In this document: one piece after another, positions 50,901 through 61,900 of the stretch
Layout: each line of letters starts with the position of its first letter
Position numbering within the stretch: position 1 is the stretch's first letter
From: Lingula anatina
Lineage: Eukaryota > Brachiopoda > Lingulata > Lingulida > Lingulidae
Direction: 5' to 3'
Length of the DNA stretch: 64,000 nt
NCBI RefSeq assembly: GCF_001039355.2
Contig: NW_019775457.1
Coordinates: forward strand, 77,998 to 141,997
Program-made: the position numbers and the translations under genes
Notes under the pieces: generated by a model
What the model was told of the DNA's origin: nothing
The model's input: the letters and a program-made list of their open reading frames with translations, nothing else
The model's database searches: none

Positions 50901-53420
50901 TCATCTATGCTGTATTCTGTTCTTCAGGCCTTTGCCAGACACCAGTGCTCATATCTCATCTATGCTGTATTCTGTTCTTCAGGCCTCTGCCAGACACCAG
51001 TGCTCATATCTCATCTATGCTATATTCTGTTCTTCAGGCCTCTGCCAGACACCAGTGCTCATATCTCATCTATGCTATATTCTGTTCTTCAGGCCTCTGC
51101 CAGACACCAGTGCTCATATCTCATTAACCTCCATAAGACAGAGTTCTTGCTGTGTGGTGGGGAGGAGACCTGGCTGAAGGGGCTGGACCACATACCACAG
51201 AAACTACGAGACCTGTATGAAATCATAAAGATATTAGCACACAGGCCATGGCTAATATCCAAAAACCACATTGAGGTATGTTCATCTTTGGCAAATCTTT
51301 GTCTCCTTTAACTTAACCAGTATTTAAAAGGTGTTGTTCTAAATATTTGAGTCATTACCTGATAAAGTTTTATTTGAATTTTGAATTTCACTGTAGGGAA
51401 ATGCCCAGAAATAGGTGTATAAGAAAAGGAAGGTCTGTGGATGAGATCCATGTACATGTGAATGAATTTTGTTATTTTCAGAAACTGACACGGGGCAATG
51501 ATAACTGGTCACTAGCAGAAGTGATGCATGCTCTAATTATAATTGCACACTTCCATGCCATGTGCTCATTTGTGTACGGCTGCGGTATTCACCCTGAAAT
51601 AGACGAAGAGAACGGACACACCTTCCGCCCTTCTTCATCGTCAGACAGTGAAGACAATCACTCCAGTAGCAATAGTCACTCTGGCTCCCCAACCTCAGTA
51701 AGTGACTCCTCATAATCTTTGCTCATAAAACTTATCTTTGCACTACATTTTTGTATTTCTGTGTAAATTTTGGTCTAACAGGCTTCCCTTTTTTGAAGGC
51801 ATGAACATCACAGTTGTACGCTATGATACCGTGTTGTTGTATGCTGTTATGAAACTGGTGGACTAGTATATTACAGCTGTGTTTTATGATAATATGGTAT
51901 ACATATACATCAAAATTGTGGTATTTTACAGACAGATGCAGCGGCAGGGATTGAGGCTCTGATGGAACGCATGAAGCAACTCAATGAGACAGGAGAGGAA
52001 CCAACACAAGAAGAAATGTTAGCCAGATTCCAGAAAGTGGAGTCCCAGAGTTTAGAATGTGAGTCTTTGTTAGGATGAAATGTGATTTTTTGGAAAAAAA
52101 TAGGTTAGTTTTCACCTTATTAAGTGCCCATCTTGATTGCTGTAATAAGTTCTATTAGAAAGGTTTTGTGAATATTGTATCACAAAATGGATTGTTTTCT
52201 TTTTCAGTGGAGGCAGGTAAATCCCAGCTCTCACCTAAAGCCAGTATTTTGTGCTATGTGGAAGATCCCAGCTTTGGGTATGAAGACTTTGCCATGAGGG
52301 GAGCAGTACAGGAAATCCCTACATTTAGAGCACAGGTAAGTTCACCTGGGCCCGCCCTCTTACTGCACAACTGAGATATACAGTAAAGATCTGAATTTGA
52401 TAGACATAGAGCTGTTTGATAATAAGACTGGTGTATTTTGGTATACATATGGCTGTGTAGTATTGAAATTGATGTATTTTAGTATACATACCTCTTTTTA
52501 GTAATAAGACTGATGTATTTTGACATATTTTTGTATCATGAAAACATTATTTGTAGTCCTAACCTAGTAGTGACAGGAGTATGTGAATGTTTTCAGGACT
52601 TCTCCTGGGAGGACCAAGGCTACTCATTAGCCAACCGTCTGTACTCTGACATAGGAACTCTACTTGACGACAAGTTTAACACAGCATACAATTTGACATA
52701 CTTCACGTGAGTGGCTACAGGGTTTCTGTTATTAATTGAGTTAGAAAGGTTTTTATTTAAGTCTTAAAGCTGATAAAATTATCATTGTAAGACTGATGAT
52801 TTGAACACTGGTTTACTACAGTGACTGCTAGAACAACACTGCCTTGCGGTGTTAGGTTTCCAGAGGCTGAAGAAAGTTTCACTTTGGTACACTGGTGTTA
52901 AATTCAGTATAATTAATATCATCTGTTGTGTTGACTTGCAGAATGGGTCCCAACACAGATGTGGACACGTCTTCTTTTCGTCGAGCAATCTGGAACTACA
53001 TCCATTGTATGTATGGTATCCGCCATGATGACTACAATTATGGAGAGGTGAACCATCTGCTGGAGAGATATCTCAAGAGTTACGTTAAGACGGTGACCTG
53101 CTACCCAGAGAGGGTCTCCAAGAAAGATTACGACAACTTCATGAGGGGGTTTAAGCACTCAGAGAAGGTAAGCTCTCTTTTCTGTTGCTCTCTTTGAAAT
53201 GAACATCATTTAATGTTAACACTCTGTGCAATGAGATATATAATGGAAGCCAGGGAATATTCAGCACACTGTAATTTTCACCATTAGGTTGCTCCAAGTT
53301 GTATCATTAATGTGGATATTTGGTTATTTTCAGGTCCATGTCAACCTAATGCTGCTAGAAGCCAAGATGCAAGCAGAACTGCTGTATTCACTGCGGGCAC
53401 TTACACGTTACATGACCTAG
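29174..53420 (+). CDS. SESN: Sestrin (stress-inducible TORC1 regulator and leucine sensor), 11 coding exons, complete
   Basis: Exons: 29174-29524, 35602-35667, 44798-44827, 48015-48185, 51093-51275, 51482-51697, 51932-52058, 52208-52335, 52597-52706, 52942-53167, 53334-53420; all borders are AG/GT and phases match, giving 564 residues (vertebrate sestrins about 480-550). The start ATG has an in-frame TAA two codons upstream. Homology runs throughout: GPSRFIPE (exon 2), [12 protein letters not shown] and [11 protein letters not shown] (exon 4), [12 protein letters not shown] (exon 5), [28 protein letters not shown], and the hallmark end ALTRYMT. The alkylhydroperoxidase-like Cys213-x-Tyr215-x4-His220 is kept. 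So are Asp490-Asp491 (GATOR2 contact) and Glu517 in CYPE (leucine pocket), by comparison with human Sesn2. Residues about 317-339 are an acidic/Ser linker. In animals it binds GATOR2 when leucine is low and restrains TORC1. Confidence 0.96.
30004..30049. repeat. Poly(T) tract in sestrin intron 1
   Basis: About 45 consecutive T. It may be the tail of an old minus-strand retrotransposed copy, but no body was recognised next to it. Its length is unreliable in any assembly. Confidence 0.95.
30593..30980. repeat. 49-bp minisatellite in sestrin intron 1, eight copies
   Basis: Unit: CTATGGTTAACTCACCATAG, TATATCTAATCTTGCTGTTG, TCCCACTGA. The first 20 bases are themselves an inverted repeat (CTATGGT/ACCATAG). 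One copy has a short deletion near 30785. Confidence 0.95.
32004..32214 (+). other. Coding-like open block in sestrin intron 1
   Basis: From ATG 32004 a frame reads [20 protein letters not shown] and continues Glu/Lys-rich to a donor-like CAAG/GTATGA after 32214 (70 codons plus one base). The internal CTCTACCAG/ATACC could also act as an acceptor. The phase at the donor does not fit sestrin exon 2, so it is not a simple alternative first exon. It may be a chance frame, a decayed exon or part of a transposon. Confidence 0.2.
32774..32866 (+). CDS. Candidate alternative first coding exon of sestrin
   Basis: A 31-codon frame starts at ATGG ([20 protein letters not shown]...) and ends SLVICLK at a strong donor, AAAG/GTGAGTG, in phase 0. 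That phase fits sestrin exon 2 at 35602, giving a product that replaces the 117-residue N-terminus. Vertebrate SESN1 and SESN3 also have short alternative N-termini spliced to the GPSRFIPE exon. The peptide itself is not conserved to my eye, so support is only start, donor, phase and position. Confidence 0.27.
34185..34445. mobile_element. 261-bp snapback MITE (near-perfect hairpin) in sestrin intron 1
   Basis: Left arm GGGCTGTGTTCACATGAAAA..., right arm ending TTTTCATGTGAACGCAGCCC. The arms pair over about 125 bases each, including ATCACGGTCTGTGCCCTGAA and its complement, leaving a loop of roughly 30 bases near 34300-34330. No ORF. Arm similarity is very high, so the insertion is young or the hairpin is kept similar by gene conversion. 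No clear target duplication. Confidence 0.85.
34785..35000 (-). mobile_element. Possible 3' end of a LINE-type element, minus strand
   Basis: An (AATAC)n run at 34788-34808 followed by AATAAATTTTATTTCATGTC. On the minus strand this reads as a body ending in AATAAAATTTATT and an (ATTGT)n tail, a common ending of non-LTR retrotransposons. No reverse-transcriptase frame is present, so only a tail would remain. Confidence 0.35.
35770..36077. other. Gap (35923-35947) with duplicated flanks and poly(A) runs
   Basis: About 110 bases left of the gap (ACTGATTGTACAACTTCTCA ... TATACTAGTGCCCCATTTTA) recur to its right with substitutions, each copy ending in a long A-run. The gap lies in sestrin intron 2. 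The duplicated flank points to an assembly problem at the homopolymer rather than a real repeat. Confidence 0.8.
36649..36760. repeat. (GT)n-rich tract in sestrin intron 2
   Basis: Interrupted GTGTGT blocks (36649-36661, 36680-36700, 36712-36760). It gives a spurious Cys/Val-rich frame. Confidence 0.9.
36761..44797. other. Large sestrin intron 2, no nested gene supported
   Basis: Roughly 8 kb of moderately AT-rich DNA with G-runs (39856, 42535), a C-run (44312) and scattered microsatellites. A frame at 38908-38991 beginning [19 protein letters not shown] and ending KTKTQ/GTAGAC was considered as an exon but has a weak donor. No transposon ends were found. Confidence 0.4.
44875..45132. repeat. 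258-bp duplicated segment, copy A
   Basis: Directly followed by a single N (45133) and then a second copy of equal length (45134-45391) with about ten substitutions. It lies in sestrin intron 3. Same pattern as the 13793 join. Confidence 0.9.
45134..45391. repeat. 258-bp duplicated segment, copy B
   Basis: Begins GTGTGCAGATCAGGGTAAGA and ends ATTTATATCTC, the same end as copy A, after which unique intron resumes at CCAGTCAACC. Probably the other haplotype or an unmerged contig overlap. Confidence 0.9.
49785..50213 (-). pseudogene. Coding-like antisense block in sestrin intron 4 with one in-frame stop
   Basis: On the minus strand, after GAGTTTTAG, a frame opens [20 protein letters not shown] and runs to a TGA (near 50084), then continues in the same frame for about 100 codons ([20 protein letters not shown] ... 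[14 protein letters not shown]) to a stop at 49785. A donor-like ACACAG/GTAAGTATT lies between the halves, so the TGA might be intronic or the block might be a decayed retrocopy. The composition (Ser/Thr/His/Gln-rich, few hydrophobics) resembles the tail of a transcription factor, but no domain is visible. It may also be chance. Confidence 0.3.
50854..51124 (+). repeat. Five-copy 55-bp array containing the sestrin exon-5 splice acceptor
   Basis: Five tandem copies of TATTCTGTTCTTCAG/GCCTC, TGCCAGACACCAGTGCTCAT, ATCTCATCTATGC. Exact 55-base spacing places AG/GCC boundaries at 50873, 50928, 50983, 51038 and 51093. Only the last copy continues into the full exon (CTCATTAACCTCCAT). Each unit holds a pyrimidine tract, an acceptor AG and codons for [11 protein letters not shown], including the redox Cys and Tyr. 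Use of 50928 would add 165 bases (55 codons) in frame without a stop; the other three shift the frame and hit stops. Confidence 0.95.
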
Positions 53421-56250
53421 TCTGCTGCTGGCCAAAGATTGCCCCAGTTCACACTGACTGGCTCCCATATACAGGACTGAAGGAGCTCGTATTGGTGCTG
53501 TGCATGCCACCCCATCTAGTGGTAATGAACCACTGGTTGTATTTGGACACCTTAAACTGACTGATAAAGTGGAAGACTGCTCTCCTCTCCATGCTTCTAT
53601 TGTTTCATACGGCGTGGCTGGACATGGAGGGAAGATGGCCTGGACTCCCTGCTGGAGTCTGTGTGGCCCCCTAGTCTTTCATACTGATATCTTGGTGCTA
53701 TGTCACACAAGCGTGTACATAGAGAAGAGGACTGGTTCAGCTGTGATAGTTGTGTATATTCTGTACAAAGTGTCAGGCGTTTTCATCACCTTTCCATTCT
53801 TCATACAGATTCACATTTCAGACATACCAGCACAGTTTGGTGCTGTGGTATATATATATATATATCATTAGTCATTAAAGATTTCATGTACTTTGTCAAC
53901 AGTGCCATAGGGAAAGACTTGGCATCTCTGTAGTACTGCACCACACCCTGTCAGAACCAGAGACATCTACATCATAGCTTGGGTAAAACCACTTAGAATT
54001 AAGAAGTCTTAAGCTTTAAACTGATCAATGAAATTGATTGTCTCTATTCATAGAACCACTGTTAGTATCAGTATTGGTAAAGCATTTCTGCTTGGAAACA
54101 TGTTAGTAGTAATAGCTCTGTATGAGAGTGCAGACATAGACTGATATCACCATATTTGATGTGTGAAAGGTAGATAAGCTGTTGGTCATTATTTTTTATG
54201 AAGATACTGTTGCCATCCATGTAGAAGGTGCTGCCACCTGTAGGGTAAAACTATGGCAGGCAGTGCCCTGTTGAACAGGAAGGCTGACTTTGATCTGTGC
54301 ACATATATACAACACCTGTAGTGTTCAACAGTACAGTTTTCAATACTTATACGTTATTTCCCTCGGCCTAAAATCTCTTATCTGGTGTACAAGAACCTAT
54401 GGTGTGCTTACAAAACATCCTGCGGTGCACCTCCTGTAGAACAGGTTGAAACTGAACAGTTTCACACAACATGCCTGCAGGGAAGTGGTCATTTGTGTCA
54501 TTTTTATCATCAACTTTGATTTCTAAAGTGAATTTGCTATTGTTAATGTCATTTTTTACAATAATATAAATAAATATAATTGTTTTTTATGTCAACGTAT
54601 AGAAATGATGGCTCATTGTTGAGGAGCAGTATGAGGGTATGCATTATAAGGTGAATCAGCATTAGTAAGGAATTGAGGTTTGTAGAGTTGGAGTTAATCC
54701 TATTAAGATTTTTGTTATTTTTCATGGCTTATATTTCTGATGCTGGTATCGCGTTTTGTGATATGCCATATCAAGTGTACTGTCTTGAGTACACCAATGG
54801 TGTATGCTGTTCATACTTTGCTATTGATGTTGTCATTATTGGGCCCTGAAATGAGTGATATAATGAAGAGGACAGTTTACCATATATTGTTATCAAATTA
54901 TTTGCATGGATGCTCAAGGATAGATGGCGCCAGGTGCATCAGTATTATTATGTCCATATTTGTGTGCAAAGGGAAGCAAGAATTTATTTGCATTTTGTGA
55001 CAGTGATTTTTTTTACAATTACAATTAAAATGTAGTAATAACTTAAAATGAACTGGTCTATTTCCTGATACTCCACTTGTTTTTTATCATTGTGCATTGA
55101 TATTGCTGTAGGGTGTATTTCTTGCTAGAGGCCAGTTAACTGTATAAGTGAAAATTATTTGATTTGTCATGAAAACATATTATGAAAATGCTGGTATATT
55201 TTCAGGGCATATGTTTTGTGAATGAGCAATCTCAAGGAGTGATTTACAGGCAGTATTTTCTCTAGATGATTTAGGTTATTGCTGTATTCTGTGTGGCTAC
55301 AGTGTGGCTGGCAGTAGGGAAGTGTGGCCTAGAGAATCACCAGGAAACTTTTTTTATGGACACATAATTCTAAGAGCTCTTCTTGACACTGTGGCCTCAT
55401 ATGGGTAAACATAAAGATTATTATAGATCAGTGATATATTTCTGTGTCAGTAGCAGTGGATGTTTCATTACCCTGTGGTAATTATAACATTTTCAAATCA
55501 GCTGGCACAGGAAAACTTTTGTCTGATAATTTGCATTTTCCTGGATTTGTAAATCACGTTGTCTAAAATGCTTAGCTTATCTGACCACATGATTGGTCTA
55601 AGCAAGGAGTATATCAGTACAACTCCATGGTCATAGCAAGTTTTGAAGGTGACTAGGCACCTGCCCTTGTGGAGACTTCGCCAGGAAATTGTCACGATTT
55701 GGCTGGACCCCAGCAAGGTGGTCTGCATCACTCTTCAACCTCTGGCTGAAGTTCTAGGTGCTGATCTATGGATCTTTATGGTGTCTAGTTTGATAGTAAT
55801 ATGTTATGACCAGACTGTAGATAAGGTGACAGGTGCTCCTTACCACCTGTGCTATAGTTTGTATTCTAATAGTAGTCTAACAGTGATATTGAGAAGTGTT
55901 GCTTTCACAAGGAGCATGCCCAGGTGCTCCTGAAGGTTATAATAAACTGCTCCCATTTGTGTTTGGCTACAGGGACTGGGGGGTGGGAGGAGTTTGGTGT
56001 GACCACAGGGAAGGGTGATTGGGGGGGGGGGTGCAGTTGTGGCCACAGGGAAGCCAATATATCTATATATATAATTTAAGCAACAGAAGTTTCCACCAGA
56101 AACATATGATTAGTTTATTCCAAGTACTTGCTATGCTGTTTTCTAATGTATGTTGTCCAAAGCACGTTTCCTTTTTCTTGTGAGAATTTAATATTTCTTC
56201 CAAAGGAAGATACATCATGTTCAATGTCAATAAAATGAATAAAAAAATTC
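53421..56250 (+). other. Sestrin 3' UTR (extent uncertain)
   Basis: Begins after TAG at 53418-53420. Candidate poly(A) signals AATAAA occur at 54569-54574 and at 56229-56234, the latter followed by T-rich sequence. Open frames inside (53500-53871, 53700-53933 and others) start in non-optimal contexts and have no homology I can see. A (TA)n run is at 53850-53866. Confidence 0.5.
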
Positions 56251-56793
56251 AGACTGATTTGTTCTTTTTTTAAAAAAATCATATTTGTGATTTCTTATTG
56301 AGCGAGTAAGCCTTTCTGTTCTTGTCCTTCATCCCACAGTGCCTGTGTGCCTTGCTGCCCTCATGAAATAGTTTAACCAAACGAGTCCAGAAATGAACAA
56401 GAGAACTCTGTTGGTGTGCAGTTGAAGACATAAATAAAATTATTCTTAAAAACTGAGCCCAAAAAGAAAATTGTCAATTTCAAAATTTGCCTTAAGTAAA
56501 AGGGATCAATCTTCTCCTGACTTCGGTACCAAGTAATTTTCCCTAAGAATCCATTTTCTCTCACTCAAGAATCATTGCTTTACCTCACACAAGAAGAGGA
56601 GACTTATACAAAAACTCAGTCAACCACAACTATCTGTAACAACTTCAAGGTTTGTTATTCTCAGTGGCCTGACATCTATTGGAGATTTTAACATCAATTT
56701 TAATGATGTTCACATCAACTTCTGCTTGTTCTAACTTGGCATAGTACTGTCAGTCTCCACATTTTATTAACAATTGATTTTCCATGCTAGCTT

Positions 56794-57252
56794 CTAAACA
56801 AATCCCGAATGGCTGTAGTTTGTGTCAATGAAATGACCGTTTTTGAAATCAACTGACATGCCTATGTAACTAAAAAATATGATTTTTTTACAAGTATGAG
56901 AAAAACTTGTTAACAACCCCAGCCCATTCTTTCCGTCTTTTCTTTCTTTTTTTTTTTTTTTTTTTTTTTTTTGGGGGGGGGATCGAGAAGGGGCAATTTT
57001 ATTCTCAGTAAATGTCTCTACATGTAGTTGTACTTTACACTCCTGCTCTTCGTTGGTAACAATGACCATTCCAGCCTTTCTTTGGTCTTTAAAATCCCGT
57101 AAGGGTCTCTTCAGCTGTAGGGAAACATATTTGGAAAAGAAAAACATGTCACTTATTTCAGGTCTACTGGAGAGACCAATTTCCCCAGAAGCACTGTCAC
57201 AGCAGTACGTGTGGGCACAAACACTCGCACACTCATACGTAGATCTAAGTAA
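56794..57252 (-). CDS. Doubtful minus-strand open frame with possible terminal exon
   Basis: A stop-free frame of about 153 codons. From an acceptor-like GCTTACTTAG it reads STYECASVCAHTYCCDSASG, and past an internal acceptor-like GTTTCCCTACAG it reads LKRPLRDFKDQRKAGMVIVT NEEQECKVQ. It then crosses an A-run (poly-Lys) and ends HSGFV. The part before the A-run has coding-like composition; the rest may be noise. The poly-T at 56948-56972 inflates the open length. A frame of this size is expected about once by chance in this much AT-rich DNA. Confidence 0.25.
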   Translation of the reverse strand, partial: LLRSTYECASVCAHTYCCDSASGEIGLSSRPEISDMFFFSKYVSLQLKRPLRDFKDQRKAGMVIVTNEEQECKVQLHVETFTENKIAPSRSPPQKKKKKKKKERKDGKNGLGLLTSFSHTCKKIIFFSYIGMSVDFKNGHFIDTNYSHSGFV

Positions 57253-57652
57253 GCATTATTATTATTATTATTATTATTACTACTATTACTTATTGTTAAT
57301 ATCCATGTTTTCCATAAGTTACTAAATGCCCTACACTTTTAGATGTCTGAAGTTTGGTGACATCCTCATTATGCGTTCCTTAGCATAGATACGAAACAGC
57401 CCACAACAACATTCTCGCTCTCACTACAGCGACCTTCGTCAGCTGTGAGATACTCTCAAACACTCGAGTGTATTTATCCCAATATATATCACTACAACAA
57501 TGTACTTAAAAACAGAGTATTCCAGTGAGATAGGATGCACAATATAAAAATAAATATTTACAGTTCTTGTACTTATTATGAACAGATTTTACTATTTTAG
57601 CACCTATTTTCACTCATCGGTTATTTGAGAGTAACGCTATTCAAAAACAAGA

Positions 57653-58960
57653 ATGGCGACAATCAGGCCAAAGCGGAAGCGCGAAATTCAAGATGATTTG
57701 CTTGACTATGTGGACAATTTCCAATATTTTCGTGCTTTGGATAGTAAAAAGAGGAGACGTTCAACAGGCAGTGTTTTGAAACCGGTGAAAGAGGTAGGTT
57801 TGCCATTTAAATCTGAACTATGAAGAAAATGGAAACTCCACTTTCTCTGCAACCGTAATTGTCTGTATTTATCTGCGATGTGTTTGGAGCAATGAATAAC
57901 TGTTCAGTATGTGCATATCAAAAACCGTAAAAAGGCATGCTTAGGCAGGGATTTGCACGCTTTGATTTTGGGAATTGAAAAGACATATTTGGCATCCAAT
58001 ATAAAAACTAGGCTCCACACATGGTGAGATATAGCCACATATTTTTTGTATGAATAAACCGTTTAGATTTGTTATCTATCTCATTCAGATCAGAAGCTGT
58101 TCAAGTTTTAGTGCACCACGTCCTATAATTTTTTGCCACTTTAAAAAATGAGTCAAAGGTTGCCCCACTTGATTTTCACCCGTTAAATAATGTTATAGAT
58201 TCTTGAAATCTACCACGAAAGAAGTAGAAGAGCTAGGTATGAACCCCCCAATTTTAATTTTGATTCTAGAATTTCCCCAGAAGAGTGGCTATGTTTCTGA
58301 AATAAACAAAGTGATAAATATTTGGGCCACAGGTGTGTCCAATATGAGTTGATACAATAATACTTTCATAGTGTATCCAGCAAAGCTTAACCTTTAAACA
58401 TTGGCTAAATGGGGATCGAAGGGGTGGGGGTAACAAAAAGAAAAAAAAAAAAAAAAAAAAAATTATGAAAAAAATATTTGCCCATATTTCCCAAAAAATA
58501 CTGATATCCTGGTTCAAAACCTTAGTCCTTGTTCTTCTATGTGGCTTATAATTTGTCTTGCTGAACAGGCTTCTGAGGCTATTAGCTGTTGATTGAAAAA
58601 GTTACTTTTCTTTTATTACATTAGACAACTGACTAAATTCCTTTTGAACAGATTAATCAGTCCAAAGAGTGGGGTGAACATTTTTTTTTTAATTTTCAGA
58701 ATGTATGTGTAAAGGAGGCAAGGACATCAGTACAAAAGGTTAATGCTGAACTTAAAGTGGAAGACTTTCGATCACCACTCAAACCAGGCACCAGTGGGTT
58801 GGTGACACCGTTTAAAACATGGCGCAACACTCTACGGGGACAAATGAGGAGGTCATTTCACAAGAAAATCCTGAAGGGCATGACAAATTATGACCTTCCC
58901 TATCTTGGTACAGAAGACCTGAAGCGATTTTCTAAAGAATGTCAGAAAGACAAGCAAGTG
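57653..58960 (+). CDS. First two coding exons of an unrecognised basic, probably nuclear protein
   Basis: Exon 1 (57653-57793) starts in a good context, AAGAATGGCG, and encodes MATIRPKRKREIQDDLLDYV ending LKPVKE at donor GAG/GTAGGT. Exon 2 (58700-58960) follows TTTAATTTTCAG and ends CAAGTG/GTAAGT; both junctions are phase 0. The 134 residues include two nuclear-localisation-like clusters (PKRKRE 6-11, KKRRR 32-36), a motif SPLKPGTSGLVTPFKTWRNT (72-91) and a basic stretch RGQMRRSFHKK, then NYDLPYLGTEDLKRFSKE. The TPFKTWR-type segment looks like a conserved short linear motif of a DNA-repair or mitotic protein, but I do not recognise the family. A third exon was not firmly found; the polyglutamine exon at 62.9 kb has a compatible phase. 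Confidence 0.7.
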
Positions 58961-61900
58961 GTAAGTTATCTTGCTTGATATTAGTTAAACAGCTGTGGAT
59001 ATATGGTAGTAATAATTTTGGAGTTCGCTAAGCAGGGATGGATAGAGTATACAGGTTTAACTTTCCAACTGTTTCACTGGTTATCAACCAACAATGATAT
59101 AACTTAGTATAACTTAGTATAACTTAGTAGGCACTGGTCATCATAGTGAGAAAAAGTGGGTATCAAAACAGGCTTTATTTCTAGATAGTAAAACTCAGAT
59201 AATCTGTGAAAAAATAATAATAAAGAATTTTTTTGTGAACTGCAACTCATTTCAAAGTTTAATTAGACTATGCCTGATTTCCACTCATGATTCTGTTCAG
59301 CTTATGGAGGCTCCAGAGTGAACACAATGAATGTTTCAGTGTCACATCTCAACTAACACAATAATGAAGAATGTACTAGTACATGCTCTCTAGGTTTTTA
59401 TTTAAGGCAATTCATGTCTTCTTCTATGTCATTTTCCTCTTTTGCAAATTTATACATAAGCCAATATTTTCTGCTCACATTAAATTTATACATAAACCTT
59501 TTTATAAGCTGCCATTTAGTTTAAAAATAGGTAAGGGTGATTTTATTTTTGTTTGATTTTGTTTTTTATGTAAAAATGTTATTTTTTAAATTGATTAGGA
59601 TCACATGATTTATTAGAGAAAACATGATTATAATTTTGATCCAAAAGAAAATTAGAAAAAGTCTTTCCTGAGATACTTGACAATTGCCTGTTATTGCACT
59701 GCCAAGCCCCAAATTTAATAATTCCTGTTTGCATAGATAATTTTTTTAATATCTTCATTTTTTTTTCATCTGACTGGAGCCAAGTGATGCATTCCTTGCT
59801 TTTTTACTTCATGTCAAAATACAAACTTTTAATAAGGATGTGAGTTACATAACAAAGAAAGGGAATAATTGTACTTAGGGTATCAGTGCTTGTTCTCTGT
59901 AAAAACGGACGGTTTTAAATCAATATAAATGCTCTACATATTTTCTATCTAGCTAGTCACGTGTTATTAGTAGATTCAGTACTTATTTATCTAAACTATA
60001 ATCTTTGTAATAATTATATAATGACCAAGTACTGTAGCTCGTAGAAATTGTATAACAATTAGGAGAATATCAATAAAATTGTTCTCTGTATTCTGATATT
60101 TGTACTGTCTCCCTACTGATATGCCTGCTGTGATGGAGTGAAGTTTCTATCTGTAGCTTACACAGCCTTTGTACTCAAGACAGCAAACTAATCAATAACA
60201 TCAGTAGGGGAAACTGGTGTCTATTGATTTCTGGGAATTATTCATAATTTATTCGTAGACAGTTGATGAAAGCAGTTCTGGAGGCCATGCTTTCATTATC
60301 AGAGTGAGAACACGTTGACAGTATCAGGAAGGAAGCAGTCATGGAGCTAGTTACTGGATAACACACTCTATGTGCTCTTGTCATAATATATTCACAGTCG
60401 ATGTCTCAAGTCTTTGCACTGTACTTCTGTCAGTATGTATAGTTATAGTCCAAGACCCACAGGCACAGCTAGTCCTAGGATGGGACGGAGCAAGGTAAAA
60501 ACTAAGCATTTACAGCATTTACAGAAGAAAATGATATCAGTAGTTTTTATTTTCACTTCAGACTATGAACTGGGAATGTCTATATTAGGACCAAGGACAT
60601 TTTGTGATTTATATTTATCATTCATATTTTTGGATTATTTTTTAAAAAATTATTTGAATATGATTAATATATGATGGCAGTTATGAGTTTGATGAATTTT
60701 TTCCACCTGGTTGCATGTCAGGGAATTACAGGGTGAGTTATTGCTCTTTGTTTGTCAGCAGATGTTGGTTTAATGCAGTATTGGCACAGTATCTGTGGTA
60801 TTTGGAAAATGAATTATAAGATGGGAGCTCAGCTGCTGATGAAGGGAATTCATGAGTTGTATGACTCATTGAAGCCAGCTATCCTTGTATAGAGCTATGG
60901 GGAGAGGAGAAGAAGGAAGGCCGTAGAGAGGGGGAAAGAAGAGATGGGAGCTGAAGGGAGAGGAATAGAGAGAGAGGGGAAATAAGGGACCTGAAGACAC
61001 CATTAAGCAAACATGCCCTTTGTTTTTTAAAACGGGGAACTTGAAATGTCTATTTTAATTAAGTTAAAATCAGTTAATTGAAAGATTTTATGATGATAGA
61101 AAAAATATTTTAATTCAATGAAACTCCACATTCATTATGATATCAGTATACCAAGAATTCAACATACTCTTAAAATGTTTCCTCCTTTTGTATTTTTAAT
61201 ATATCTGTTCATCTATTCTATTACATATGGTAGGAATAGCCAGTCAAATTTTAGTGTACCAAAATTCAGCATCAAAGGTTTTAAAAACACCTTTATCTCT
61301 TTTTTTATCAAAGTTTTAGAGGTCTGTGCTTTAAATTTGAACTCATTTTGGTCTTTATGGTAAATCCTTTATTTAATCCCATTTTCTTTTATCAAATTCT
61401 TAGAGATCCGTTTTAGTTTCAAACTCATTTTGGTCTTTATGGTAAATCCTTTAATTTATAAATATTTTGATTAATTTGTTAATTTTATTCTATTTCTTAT
61501 TCTGAGCAACTTGAGCTTTTGGTGGCAAGGTTTTATTTAACATATATTAACCTGGAGCTTATTATTACATTAGCACCAGATAAATATATTTATGCAAAGC
61601 CTGAGGGTTAGATGAAAAATTTAACTTGCTAAATAGAAATAAAAATTGCAGTAGTCATGAAAAGGGAAGTGAGAAAAAAGAGAAGAAAATTTGTCCTGGA
61701 TTTTTTTATCCTCATTGGTATGTGTCAGTCATTCCACTATTGTGGATAAGAACAAAGCTGCAGTATTCAGTTGATCAGGAAGTGAGTGAGGACTGTAAAC
61801 TCTGGCCCTGGACTCATGCTGAGCACCTGCTGACGGATGTACAGGTCTGCTTTCACAGGATACCAGCCTCTGGAAAGTCTCAGCTTTAAGTTGAATTAAT

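Noticed and set aside
50801-51177. Long repetitive frames through the 55-bp array
   Set aside because: The frames are open because 55 is not a multiple of 3 and the unit lacks stops. Only the frame that continues as sestrin exon 5 is coding.
53500-53933. Open frames of 77-123 codons after the sestrin stop
   Set aside because: They lie in the 3' UTR, with no upstream splice support and a (TA)n run inside.
60434-60494. Exon-like block reading MYSYSPRPTGTASPRMGRSK
   Set aside because: Good borders, but its phase does not follow from the 58960 donor and no other partner was found.
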